From contig MU405297.1 of assembly GCA_022836615.1 (NCBI GenBank), forward strand, positions 62,001 through 126,000: 64,000 nucleotides of DNA, written 5' to 3'. Origin of the DNA: Annulohypoxylon bovei var. microspora. Taxonomy: Eukaryota; Ascomycota; Sordariomycetes; Xylariales; Hypoxylaceae. Below, piece after piece: positions 1 to 10,437 of the stretch. A model generated the notes under the pieces. The model was not told where the DNA came from and searched no databases. It saw only the letters and a list, made by a program, of their open reading frames with translations. The translations under genes and the position numbers were made by a program. How positions within the stretch are numbered: the first letter of the stretch is position 1; each line of letters starts with the position of its first letter.

Positions 1-357
1 AAAGCCTTCGAACCCGTCGAGTTCTTCGTGGAACTTGTGAAGGTCATCTTGGGCCGAAGTCTTGGAAGTGTTGTCAGGAATGATAGAGACAGTCACACCA
101 GTCTCTATCGATCGCCGAAGAACCAACTCAGTGGGGAAGCAAGTGCACAGGTTGCTTTTGACGGGAAAGGGGACTCCGGAGATGGCCTCGAGTACCGAAC
201 TCTTGCCCGATGATTGATCGCCGCATACTATGATCTGGGGTAGGGAAATGTAGTGATCGATGCCCTGGAGACGCAAATGGTCGATGGCATCTAGGAGCTC
301 GAGTTGGTCTTTGGAGCAAAGCCCGTTCAGGGTCTCTGCGTTGAAAGCGAGCACCAT
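1..357 (-). CDS. Dynamin-family large GTPase, N-terminal part (runs off the window)
   Basis: The first 119 codons are an open frame on the minus strand, starting at the ATG at 357-355 and continuing past base 1. The G1/P-loop is visible as GDQSSGKSS at residues 46-54, followed by VLEAISG and the switch-I region CTCFPTELVLRR at about 71-82. This is the standard start of the dynamin GTPase domain. Family members hydrolyse GTP to remodel or sever membranes; many fungal dynamin-like paralogues have no assigned role. There is no N-terminal targeting peptide before the GTPase domain. The middle domain and GED lie outside the window, so the subfamily (Vps1, Dnm1, Mx-like) cannot be decided. A second, different dynamin-superfamily gene lies at 32.9-36.05 kb. 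Confidence 0.9.
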   Translation of the reverse strand, partial: MVLAFNAETLNGLCSKDQLELLDAIDHLRLQGIDHYISLPQIIVCGDQSSGKSSVLEAISGVPFPVKSNLCTCFPTELVLRRSIETGVTVSIIPDNTSKTSAQDDLHKFHEELDGFEGF

Positions 358-1253
358 TTTATCACCGAACCTGGTTAGAATTATTGGTAAATGATTCGTA
401 ATAGTAGTAGTAAGGCAGCTCCGAAGTTAAATACGATAACTTCGGCGAGATAAGACTGAGGTGTGGACAACTCTTTGGCTGATACAAGATCTAATCTTAA
501 ATAAGGGCTTTTCGTATATTTAAAGCCCCTCGAATACAGGAAAGGCCGATATTTCTATGCCGTTCCATGTATGAACATATTAGTGTAAAGTTAAGGTCCA
601 AAAGAAGTGTATTTTGATAAAAAGTGCCTAGTTAGACATGATAATGTCTGAAAGGATGGGGGTATCTGTGCCTAAATCCCACGATTCCGAAGCCTGGCAG
701 CCTGAGGAATTGCATGTGCATGTTCTTCATAGGTTGCTTTAGTCTTGTGTCAGAAAGCTGATAGGAACACGTAAGAGATAAAAGAAACAACTTTCTAGTA
801 AATACCATTTTTTGTCACTTGTCACATCGTGTTGCCATGAACCTTGTCGAGCGTTGAAAGTGACAGATAGATGTGATTGGGTGGTGATATTCCCAATTTG
901 GGAGATATACACTGGGTCGGTTGGCGTACTGTCACATTGTAGAAGCAACAGCAAGGCAGAATCGAGGTTTCAAAGTAGATAAGAGAAGTCCCTGGAACTT
1001 TGGGTACCTACCTATTCATGATTGGGTTACTCTACTCGAAAACTGTCCGAATCGATAAGTTCTTCCTAGATTGCATATACACCTAGGTAAATATATTTAC
1101 CATCTGACTTATTTAGTATAGGTACCTAGGTATATACATATGTGTTGATAACAAACCGAACCTGGTTCTCCTACACATGCTCAAGTGCCATAGCGACTTA
1201 GAGACGTTTTTGCACAGATCTAACTACATAGACGAGCACTGCAGAACGCCCAT
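358..1253. other. Intergenic; no gene recognised
   Basis: The interval contains only short frames without coding character. Several copies of the palindromic words TACCTA/TAGGTA occur (for example 1007-1015, 1081-1088 and 1121-1135). It lies between the 5' end of the dynamin gene and the 3' end of the secreted-protein gene. Confidence 0.5.
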
Positions 1254-1819
1254 TTAACATTGTCGGTTGATAACTGCGAACAGAGATTTAGCAAGTGTAC
1301 CTACACATGGAGTCACAAAAGAACAAGAATCGACTTACTAGTTCCACTACCCGGATTTGCATTATTCCAAACTCCTCCACCGGGAACGAGATCATTAGCC
1401 GTAACCCCTCGATCGTAACACGCACACTCCCACAGAATATGATCCGGCGGGTTTCCGCCCGGTGTATTGACAAAGGCTCCCTGGAAGAATTTCCCACTCG
1501 GCAGCCAGGCTCCCGGGTTTGCAGTATCGTTACCCTCTAAGCAGATACTACCACAGGTGTTCAGAACTTGGGTTTTGTTGTTGTCGAGCCAGTCGGTCTT
1601 CTGGAAGCTATAGAGCTCGTGCAGATCAGAAATGTTCGCTCTGACGTGCCATATACCCTCATTCCCCCTATTTATGGTAGTTGTAGTGGCGAGCGCCGAT
1701 GATGAACACCCCGTGGGGGTTGGCTCGTCGCGGACCCGGGCCGGCTCCGGTACGTGGAAGCGTTTAGCGGCCATTGCGCCGGAGGTTAAGGCGAATAGAG
1801 CTAGAGAAGAGAAATACAT
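1254..1819 (-). CDS. Small secreted cysteine-containing protein (two exons)
   Basis: The minus-strand frame starts at 1819 with a hydrophobic signal peptide (MYFSSLALFALTSGAMA, likely cleaved near residue 18). A 65-nt intron at 1338-1274 is inferred from a GTAAGT donor and a GCTAAAT...GCAG acceptor. The spliced protein is 166 aa and ends in INRQC. Reading through the intron would instead add SKSILVLL and stop. Splicing brings the cysteines to an even six (GC near residue 38, CGSIC, WECAC and the C-terminal C), suggesting three disulfides. I see no catalytic motif and do not recognise a family. Short length, signal peptide, paired cysteines and position next to a RIP-mutated repeat island are typical of fungal effectors or other apoplastic proteins. 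That role is inference. Confidence 0.75.
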
Positions 1820-2770
1820 GATGAATTGGATTGACAGCTACAAAATACTGTCTTGCTGAGTTTCCGGAATAAAAGAGCAGCAAGCTCTGGCTTTTATGAA
1901 CATTCTCCTTCCTACCCCATTAGGCGACCGATGGCAACATGGATATTTAACCGAGACTAAGAATAGTCACAGCGGTGCAGTTGGTTCCTAGTGATCGTCG
2001 CCTAAAGTGACAGCGCGGAATAGGCTGAGATGAGATGACTGGTTACCTGGTTTCAATCATGACGCCCTGCGGACCATCCAATGAGTCCTTAATAAACGAT
2101 CGCGCCATCTGCCCTAATCCCCGCCATCTTACCCCCTGATTCAGCTTTTCATACGTCAGATTTAGCCGTTACTAATATGACGTTTCGTCAAGAATGCGAT
2201 GATCAAGAAATTCATAAGGAGTTGTTGCCCCTCTAAAAGTTCAATTCCCTTTCTCTAGAAACCCTCGCGAATAGGTATCTACTTAATAGTTTTTCTAGGT
2301 AGTTACATATTAGGTGTACTTGTTTAATGTTTAGTTTATTGCCCGAGTTTAACGAGGGTAATTGAACGGGTACAGCTTTGGTGTGTTTTTTTTTTCCCTT
2401 TTTTTCTCCATGGTCCAATCCTTATCAAAAATCTCCTATCGCGGTAATTCCGGATCTCCGGCGCTAAAAAGTGTGTAAACCCCGTTATCTCCAGAGAGGC
2501 CGTTATGTCCACAACGATTGATTGGGTGCATCGTCTCGCTGGTGGGGCCATCCCAAAGCTTTTGACCAATCAGATCAACAGGTCTCAGCTCTCGAGGTGG
2601 CCCGTTCGCAAGAAGGTGGTTTTCGACAAGATTCAGTTTTTCCAAAACGAAAAGCTTGTCAAAAGCTGGCTCTCGCGCACGGACCATATGGGTGGCAGCG
2701 CTGACGAATTGATTACCTAAGATGCTTATGTAATTGACCTAGCACACGTAAAAAAGACCCTTAAACTGGG
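1820..2770. other. Intergenic; no gene recognised
   Basis: This is the promoter side of the secreted-protein gene. Small frames at 2336-2720 overlap on both strands and show no domain or signal, so I treat them as chance. Confidence 0.5.
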
Positions 2771-2774
2771 TGAC

Positions 2775-3530
2775 TAAGCAACCCCGCGAGAGGGTGGCCA
2801 AAGCGTTAGAAAGGTGGCTACGGGTGGCCACGGGTGGCTAGAAGGGTGGTTGATCGGGTGGCTACACGGGTGGCCCGGCGGGTGTTTCGACGGGTGGCCC
2901 GGCGGGTGTTTCAACGGGTGGTTAGACCGGTGGCTCATCAGGGGGTGGTTCAACGGGTGGCAGGATGGGGGGTGTAACGGATGGATCGACGGGTGGTTAG
3001 AAGGATGGTTGACCCGGGGGTTAGAAAGGTGGCTACGGGTGGATACGGGTGGTTCAAGGAGTGGTTTATCGGGGGTGGTACAACGGGGGTGGTTAGGTAG
3101 ACGGGTGGCTAGACCGGGGGTTGAACGGGTGGCTTAACAGGTCAACGGGAGGCTGAACGGGTGTCTAGATCGGGGGAGGCTACGGGGGATAAAACGGGTG
3201 GTTCGACCGGGGGTTCAACAGGGGTTCAACGGGACGGGTGGCTAAACGGGTGTGTGGTTCAACGGGTGGCTACAGATGGTTCAACGGGGGCTAGACCGGG
3301 GGTTAAACCGGTGGTTTGAAAGGTGTCTAAACGGGAGGCCCAGCGGGTGGCTTAGGGGTTCGATAAGGGGTGGCTTACGGGATGGTTACGGGTGGTTCAA
3401 CGGGCGGTTAGACGGGTGGCAGCACGGGTGGCTTAATAGGGGTTCGACGGAGTGTTCATCGGGTGGCAAAAGGGGAGGCTTAAAAGGTGGTTAAACGGGT
3501 GCGCGAACCGTGGTGGTGCGTGGTTTCGTC
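2775..3530 (+). repeat. G-rich degenerate minisatellite (CGGGTGGYT-type unit)
   Basis: About 750 bp of irregular tandem copies of ACGGGTGGCT, ACGGGTGGTTCA and related 10-14 bp words, with guanine strongly biased to the plus strand. Frequent GGG/GGTGG runs give G-quadruplex potential. The Gly/Trp-rich frames through it (2814-3137, 3252-3494) are a by-product of the repeat. The unit is not the fungal telomere word TTAGGG. The tract ends just before a tRNA-like sequence and the AT-rich island. Confidence 0.85.
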
Positions 3531-3545
3531 GGATGAAAAAAGAAA

Positions 3546-3622
3546 TAAAAACGGGAGATCGGGGAATCGAACCATCGACCTCCGGCTAAACTCGGGATAT
3601 TGTGCCACCCGAACGGGTGGCC
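3546..3622 (-). other. tRNA-like Pol III sequence (pseudogene or SINE head)
   Basis: The minus strand contains a box-B match GGTTCGATTCC (3573-3563), a box-A-like TGGCACAATATCC about 25 nt upstream, and a T-run directly downstream (3550-3546) that would serve as a Pol III terminator. The ends CGCGAGG and TCTCCCG can pair at about six of seven positions. The D-arm region is instead a long hairpin (CCACCC/GGGTGG), the T stem pairs poorly and no credible anticodon loop forms. It is therefore not a functional tRNA on this evidence. Decayed tRNA or tRNA-derived retroelement fits best. Confidence 0.35.
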
Positions 3623-3795
3623 TCGCGTAAAAATAATTATTAATTACTCAGGTAATTATGCTCACTTCTTTAATAGTTTCATTAATATTGTAAGTATGTT
3701 TTAAAGTTCGTTTTTATGCTTCGAGGCGGTTTCAATGACATGAGATTTTTACATATTTCTCACAGTCATGTTCCATTAGGTTGTACGAACCACTG

Positions 3796-3800
3796 TGTCG
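3796..3800. repeat. Target-site duplication TGTCG of element A (left copy)
   Basis: The five bases immediately before the LTR are identical to 10433-10437, immediately after the other LTR. A 5-bp duplication is usual for Ty3/gypsy integrase. Confidence 0.85.
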
Positions 3801-4091
3801 TGTGACGGTTCCCATAAGCAACGGTAAACTTGTGCTATATGGGGTTAAAAATGAGGTTATTTTTATTGATAAGAGAAAAAGGGAAAAGTAACAACCCTTC
3901 GTCCCTAGGGCTATGATATCTATGCCTAAAAATGTGGATTAAATTGATCAGCGTGGAAACCCCCTTTGTACGTGTTCCAATAGCTTCTACGACCTATTTG
4001 GGGCTGTCAATAGCTTCATCATGGGGACCCACGCCTATCGCGTTTGCAGTTATGATATAAGCTTGCGTTAATCTTTACCCTGATTAACTTT
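3801..4091 (-). repeat. 3' LTR of element A, outer part (weakly mutated)
   Basis: This aligns without gaps to 10121-10411. Differences are overwhelmingly C to T or G to A in the other copy (for example GACGGTTCCC against AATAATTTTT). The remaining 22 bp of this LTR lie at 5054-5075, beyond a nested insertion. Confidence 0.9.
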
Positions 4092-4147
4092 GCCCGAACT
4101 TTAGGAGGGTTATTGTGTCGGGGTGATTTTTTTCGTGTCATAGAAAT
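4092..4147 (-). repeat. 56-bp tail module of the unit (single copy)
   Basis: Inverted match to the tandem pair at 18943-18998 and 18999-19054, sharing GCCCGAACTTTAGGAGGG at its outer end and CGTGTCATAGAAAT at its inner end. Confidence 0.85.
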
Positions 4148-4493
4148 TTAACTCCGTTATCTCCGCGAATAAGGCATTTCTGGAGATATCGGCCTTCCTA
4201 ATGCGGTAATTTTTTAAAATCGAAAAAATCGAAAATGCAAGGTAAATTATATACTTTATAAAAAATAAAATGAAGTTTAAAATTAATAATAAAATCGAAA
4301 TAATTCGATTTTAATTTTTTAAAAATTTTTAATTAATTATTTAAAAAGTTATAATTATTTAAAGTTTTAAAAAAAAGATTACGTAAGCGCGCAATGGCCA
4401 CATAAGGCCAAAAGGCTCAAGGTGCCGCCCGGGCTTTGGAGGTTTTGCTTATGTAAGCGAAGTACGTAATCAAGAGGAAAGGTTAGAAATCCG

Positions 4494-4700
4494 GGGGGGG
4501 GGGGGTTGGGGATTGGGGCTGGGATTCAGGGCTGGGGATTCGGGGCCGCTGGGGATCGGGATGAGAAATCGGGGCTGGGATCGGGGCTGCTAGGTAGGGA
4601 TCGGGGCTACTAGGTAGGGATCGGGGCTGCTGGGGATCGGGGCTGCTGGGGATTCGGGGGGGCTGGCGATCGGGGCTGGGGATCGGAGATGGGGTTGAAG
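4494..4700 (+). repeat. G-rich minisatellite, unit about GGGGATCGGGGCTGCT
   Basis: Tandem 12-16 bp units of GGGATCGGGGCTGCT type preceded by a run of about twelve G. The inverted C-rich counterpart lies at 17285-17530 and a mutated one at about 18465-18590. It is part of the unit's body and is G-quadruplex prone. Confidence 0.8.
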
Positions 4701-4815
4701 GGCCCGGGGGATGAGGGTGATCCTGGGGGTTGAAGGGCTAGGGTTGAAGGGCTAGGGTTGAAGGGCTAGGATTGAAGGTGATCTTACGGGTTGTACGGGG
4801 TTGTACGGGTGCTCC

Positions 4816-4885
4816 GTACTGGCGGCGGAGGGGCTTTGCGAGGCGCGCGCCAGCGCGCCGAGCAAAGGCACGCAGCCGCCAGTAC
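4816..4885. repeat. 70-bp GC-rich palindrome (hairpin), copy 1
   Basis: Outer arms GTACTGGCGGC and GCCGCCAGTAC are perfect 11-bp complements. Internal CTTTGC/GCAAAG and GGCGCGC segments can also pair, giving a compound hairpin. The flanking word is GGGTTGTACGGGTGC. Related copies lie at 17079-17147, 18061-18129 and about 18234-18303. Confidence 0.85.
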
Positions 4886-5053
4886 CTAGGGCTGGAGGGT
4901 TAAGGGAATGGGTTGAGGGCGGCGGGACGAGCGGTGATATTGAAGATTAAGTAAAAGTTTACAATGCATGGGATTCGAACCCGGGGTGTTGCAAGGTGGT
5001 CCGTGCGGGTGTGGAAAGTTCGGGTCTTATGTTCCCGGAACGGGGACCTCATG

Positions 5054-5075
5054 TTTGGGTTCTTGACTCGTAACA
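5054..5075 (-). repeat. 3' LTR of element A, inner remainder
   Basis: TTTGGGTTCTTGACTCGTAACA matches the end of the other LTR (10414-10432) with only transition differences, ending in CA. This proves that the 4092-5053 unit is nested inside the LTR. Confidence 0.85.
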
Positions 5076-5091
5076 ATACCCCCCTCTCCCG
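5076..5091 (-). other. Polypurine tract of element A
   Basis: The minus strand has GGGAGAGGGGGGTA directly abutting the LTR start TGTTACG. This is the plus-strand primer site expected immediately upstream of a 3' LTR, and it fixes the element's orientation as minus. Confidence 0.8.
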
Positions 5092-7425
5092 TTTTCTAAG
5101 GCTTATAATCGCAAAGGCTTCTTCGTTTACCTTGTTTCTTGCCTTGAATCGTTGGTAAAATGTCTTTAAGGCCTTTGTATTTTTTAATTTTTCCTGGGGT
5201 TTCCATGTCGGTTTTACGTAACCTTTTTATTTAATTAATATTATCTTACGTACGCCTTGTTCTTTGCGTTTGCTTTTTAATTGCAAAATTTCCTCGACAA
5301 TGTATTTAAGATTTTTGCTGTTTTAATTAATAAAGGATGGTGGTTAAACGTTATTTTATACTTAAAATAACAGCGGGTTTATGGTTACCGGCTTAAATAA
5401 TTTAATATAAAATTATGGTTAAATTCTTATAAATACGTCTAATTTTATTATATGGGGGTTAATTACTTTAATTACCTTATATTTCGTATATAATTAAAAA
5501 AGTTTTTTTTTAAGTTATGGTATTATAATATTTTTTAAATTTAATTAAACTTTATTATTTACTTTATATTTAAAGCTTTTTAATTAAAATTAATTTATTA
5601 TATATTCCATACATTTTTAAATTATAATTATAATAATTTAAATATATTTATTAACCTTTTTAATTTTAATTATAAAATCCATGGCTTGTTATTTTTTAAA
5701 TAATTTATTTAAAGCCTTATTAATAACTTATTTAATTAAATATACATAATATTTATACATTATATAAAAAAGGTTTAATTTAATTATTATATTTTAATTA
5801 TTAATTATTATTATTATTATAAATAACATTTTTAATTAATTAAATTATACATAAATTAAGAAATATTATAAATATATTTATATTTTTTAATTTATTTTTT
5901 TTATAAACCCATTAATCTTTAAATTAAAAATAATAAATAAACATTATACCACCTTTATTAATTCGTAAAATTTTATCCAAAATACGCTCGTTTAATTATT
6001 TTTTTAATTTAATATTATCGTTGTAAAAAGGCCGTAATATTTAACGTAAATATATATAAGCCTTGTGGCATACGTTTTAATTTTTATGGTATTTATTACT
6101 TTTAATAAAACCCATTTTAATAACCAATAGGTGACCATTATTAAATATTAAAAGTCCTTTTTTTTTTTTATTAATATTTTTATTATAAAATTAATAAATA
6201 ACTTTAAAAAATAACGATTAAAAATGAATAAAGGTTTTAATAACCTTTTTCGTTAAATTCGTTAAACGTAAACTTGGTTATAAACATTATAATTTTTATA
6301 AAACTTTTATATATTTTATCTTATAACTAATTAATAAAAAGATTTTAAGGTAATTACAATAATATTATCCTTTTTTAAATGGTTTATAATATAAGAATTA
6401 TAAACATTTTAAATTATAATTATTTTAAAAGGTTTTTAATCCGATATTTACATTCATTTTTTAAATAACATAATTCCTTTATTATTTAAATTATATTTAA
6501 TAATTAAAACTTTATAATTTTTAAAAATTAATAAAAAACAATAATCGCTTTTATTAATAACCTCATAAATCGTTTTAAAATTTGTATTTTTAATAATTTT
6601 TTAATCCCATAAAGTTTATAAATCTTCGTTATAAAAAATTCTTTTTTTAATGGATATAATTACAAGGCTTTAATCCAATGTTACCCCTTTTTTTAACACC
6701 TTAATAACATTCGTTAAAAACATTTAAATATTTATTATTATCATTTTTATTAAAAGTAACCATTTTTATTTAAATAAACGTTACATATAATTTACCACTT
6801 TTTCATTTTTTTGGTTTACCGGAATATTTTAACTTTATTTTAATAAAATATCAGGTTATTTTATTTTTTTATTAACTTGATATTTTATAATAAAGTTAAA
6901 TTTTAATAAGGTTTATTTTTAACATATTTAACGTTTACTTAATTTACGGATAATTATAAAATATTTTAAATTCTTATAATTTATAAAAATTATAAAAAGT
7001 TTAACCACCTTTTGTAATTCCTTTTATTATATTTTTATCGATTTAATGATCGTTAAAAACTTTTTATTATATATTTTATAATTACATTTAATTAATAATA
7101 ACTTTATTAAGTGGTAAATTACAAGTTTTAATATCCCATTATAATCCTTTTATAAAAAACAAGCTTTTAAAACCCACCTTAAGCAATCCGTTTTTAAATA
7201 CATTTCTTAATTAAAGTTTTAATAAATTAAAATTAATACGGTAATAAATAAGTGTTTTAATTTTTCGAATGTTACGTTTATTTTTTACTTTTACTTAAAA
7301 AAGATTTCTTTTTTTATTAAGGTAATTAAAGGGGTAATTAACTTATTAAATTTTTTAATAAATGTTTTATAAAAATTTACAAACTTTAAAAAATTATAAA
7401 CTCCCCATACATTTATGGGTAATTT

Positions 7426-7955
7426 TTATCCTTTAATGGTTATAATTTTATTAAAGTTTATTTTAATTTTTTTTCTTACCATAACGATAAAACTTAAATA
7501 TTTAATTTCTTTTATAATAAAAAAACATTTAAAAAAGTTTAATTTTAAACCAACGTTATTAAAGCATTTTAATATTATTTTAACCTTATTTATATGGTTT
7601 TTATAAAACTTGTTTAAATAAATTACCACATTATTTACATATGTTAAATAATAATTATTTAAAAAGTTAAATAAAGTTTTATTAATATAACGTTAAAACA
7701 TTATTAACGCCCCGCATAATTTAAAGGATATAATTAATTATTTAAAAGCTTTAAATTAAGTGTAAAAAGCGGTTTTTTATTTATTTTTTTTCTTTATTTA
7801 TAATTTGTGAAATATGGCTTTAATATTAACCTTGGTTAACCACTTAACCTTATAAAAGGATTATAAAGTTTTTTTAATTAATGGTAACAAGTAATAATCG
7901 CGTGTTAAAATGGCGTTAAAAGCTTTATAATCCACACAAAATTAAAGGTTATTTC
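7426..7955 (-). pseudogene. Ty3/gypsy reverse transcriptase remnant of element A
   Basis: Reading down the minus strand, the Ty3/gypsy RT order is kept. It begins with FCVDYKAFNAI (about 7945-7910), then a YLLPLIKKTL block and FKLCGALIMF (about 7727-7697). A degraded catalytic box follows, in which the usual two aspartates read as asparagine (YVNNVVIY, about 7640). The last part is HINKV...GLKLNFFKC...IKYLSFIV (7590-7470). A stop stands where Gln normally follows the FGLCNAPATF block, and D to N changes occur; both are what C to T and G to A mutation of CAA and GAT gives. Only the last 204 bp are still open (7629-7426). It cannot be functional. Confidence 0.85.
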
Positions 7956-10120
7956 TTAATTTCTTTACGAATAATATTAGTACCCCTTTTAATAAATTAT
8001 TAACTTTAATCCATTTTTTATTTAATAAATTTATTAAGGTTTTTCATAACATTAAGAACTTTTCTTTTAACATATTATACAAGGGCTTTTATAAAACTTT
8101 TTTTTCTTTACTTTAATCGTTTTTTTATAAATTAACCTCGGTATTTAACCTTAACTTTAATAATAATAACATTATACCTTCATCATTTAAAAAGTTTTTA
8201 ACTTGATCTTTTAATTTATTAAATAATACCTTTTAAATTTAATTAATCGTAAACTTTTTTTTTTTTTTAATATAATATTAATATTTTACATGGTAACATT
8301 AAAAACTTAAACATTTTCACCATTTTTCTTATATTAACGTTTCTTTTCTTAAGTTATAAGTATTAGGAACATATTTTTTATTACATGTTTAACTTCTTTA
8401 ATTTATAAATATTTTATCTTAACGTTATAAGGTGTTTAAATAATGTTTTAACCTTTTTTATATATTATTAAGTTATATTTCTTTGAATTTATCTTGATCG
8501 ATTTTTTCTTCACTTTATAAATAATGTTATTTTATTTTATTTACAGTTTTTTTAATATTAAGGGGAACATAAAATCCGGAATAATATAACCTTATATTCA
8601 TTCCTTTTTATTATTTATGTCGATTTTTGCATGTATAAGCGTATTAATTATATAAGATTCCTTATCTTTAATTAATTTTAACTTTTTTTTTTAAATAAAT
8701 ATACGTAATAATTTTATTTATTATATAAATCTTTTATTAAATATTAAATATACCAAATATCTCAAATTTATGAATGTATTAATAAACTTTTATCCATTTA
8801 ATAAAGTTTTAATTAAAAAAAAAATAATATATATTTTATTTAAAGTTTTCTTAATATTTATAAGTTTTAATATTAACTTTTAAACATAATTTTACTTAAA
8901 AATTACTTATTTTTTAAGCATTTTAATAATTTGTGATTATTTTTAACATTTTAATTACTTTAAGCCTTTATAATAATTATTTATAACATGCCATTTCCAT
9001 TACCGCGATTTAGTTAAAGTGCGGTTCGAAACAACGGGTAAACCATTATAAGGTACTTTGTTTTTATATAATAAACACATTTACTTTCCTTTTTAAATTT
9101 CTTAAACTCTTAGTTTAACTTTTATTATACCTTTAATAAATTATTATCATTTTAACGTAAATTATTTATTTAATTTATTATTACAATTATTATAATAATT
9201 AAAGTTATATAATTTACCCCACTTATAATTATATTTCCATTTTTATTAAGCTTTAATTTTTATTCTTAAATAATTATTATATTAATAAAGTTAATAACCT
9301 TTTAATTAAATGTTTTTTCATATTAAATAATTGTAAAATAATTATTTTTTTTTTTATAATTTAATGTTTTTTCCACTTTGGTTATTACATCATTAACTTT
9401 AATTACCCACTTATTGTAATTTTTTTTATTTAATTTTTTTATTATAAAAACATTCTTTAATTTATTATTTAATCCTGCGTTAATATAATTAATCTTATTT
9501 TCCCTTTTTTAATTTAACCCATTAATTAAAATTAATTTATTTTCAAAGTTAATAAAGAAATCACCAAAATATTAAAAAACACCTTAACGCATTTTAACTA
9601 GGTTTTAATAAGCGGTTTAAATCGATTGTTTATTTTTGAATTTTTCGATTAAAATTTAAATAAAGGCTTTATTATTATATAACCTATTAAACCTTTTTAT
9701 ATTAAGTTATTATATTAAACATTACCATTTTTTAATTAAAATTAAAGATATGATTTTTAAATATTTATTTTTCTTTAATTTAAGGTATATTATATTTTTT
9801 AAAATAAAAAAATTTAATATAATTACATATATTAAGAAATCTTTTTGCTCGTTAATCTAAGTTAAATATTTATCTTTAATTAAAATCATTTCTTTAATTT
9901 TATAAAATAAATTAAAATTGTTTAATAAGTTAATTATAAGGTTGTTAAGGAAGTTATTAAAGAGTTTATATATATTTAAATCGTGTTAATAAAAGATAAT
10001 AAATGTTATAAAGTTTTGGTTGTTTATTATTTAAAAAATATTTATGTATTAAATTATTATTTAATATAATAAACGCTTTTTTAAAGATTTTTATTAATTA
10101 AAAAGTAATTAATAAAAATA

Positions 10121-10432
10121 TGTAATAATTTTTATAAATAATAATAAACTTATATTATATAAGGTTAAAAATAAAATTATTTTTATTAATAAAAAAAAAA
10201 AAGAAAAATAATAATCCTTCGTTTTTAGGGTTACGATATTTATATTTAAAAATATAAATCAAGTTAATTAACATGGAAATCCTTTTTATATATATTTTAA
10301 TAATTTTTATAACTTATTTAAAATTGTTAATAATTTCATTATAAGGATTTATGTTTATCGCGTTTATAACCATAATATAAGTTTACATTAATTTTTACCT
10401 TAATTAACTTTCCGGGTTTTCGACTTATAACA
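10121..10432 (-). repeat. 5' LTR of element A (heavily RIP-mutated)
   Basis: 312 bp, TG...CA, aligning without gaps over 291 bp to 3801-4091 and then to 5054-5075. Nearly every C and G that differs has become T or A. It is followed by the target duplication TGTCG at 10433-10437. Confidence 0.9.
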
Positions 10433-10437
10433 TGTCG

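Larger units (their letters stand above)
4092..5053 (-). mobile_element. Unit L: about 1-kb non-autonomous repeat with tRNA-like head, inserted in the LTR
   Basis: Read on the minus strand it starts CATGAGGTCCCCGTTCCGGG near 5053. It carries an exact Pol III box B (GGTTCGAATCC, 4981-4971), a 70-bp palindrome (4885-4816) and a G-rich 16-bp minisatellite (about 4700-4494). An AT-rich stretch follows, and the unit ends in a 56-bp tail module (4147-4092). It interrupts the LTR between 4091 and 5054, because the missing LTR end resumes at 5054. The same unit occurs in the opposite orientation at 16.91-19.05 kb. No protein-coding frame is present. The target duplication is unclear (at most AAA). 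It could be a tRNA-derived SINE-like element or another non-autonomous family; I do not recognise it. Confidence 0.75.
3801..10432 (-). mobile_element. Ty3/gypsy LTR retrotransposon A, RIP-degraded, with nested insertion
   Basis: The two LTRs lie at 3801-4091 plus 5054-5075 (3' LTR, interrupted) and 10121-10432 (5' LTR). The element is flanked on both sides by TGTCG (3796-3800 and 10433-10437), a 5-bp target duplication. LTR ends follow TG...CA. Just inside the 3' LTR the minus strand reads GGGAGAGGGGGGTA (5089-5076), a classic polypurine tract. Reverse-transcriptase motifs lie at 7426-7955 on the same strand. Without the 962-bp nested repeat the element would be about 5.7 kb, normal for Ty3/gypsy. 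All coding frames are destroyed by stops and C:G to T:A changes. Mutation load is uneven: the 5' LTR is almost stripped of GC, while the 3' LTR is much less altered. Confidence 0.9.

Noticed and set aside
2814..3494. Gly/Trp-rich proteins in the minisatellite
   Set aside because: The frames follow the repeat unit and have no start context or conserved motif.
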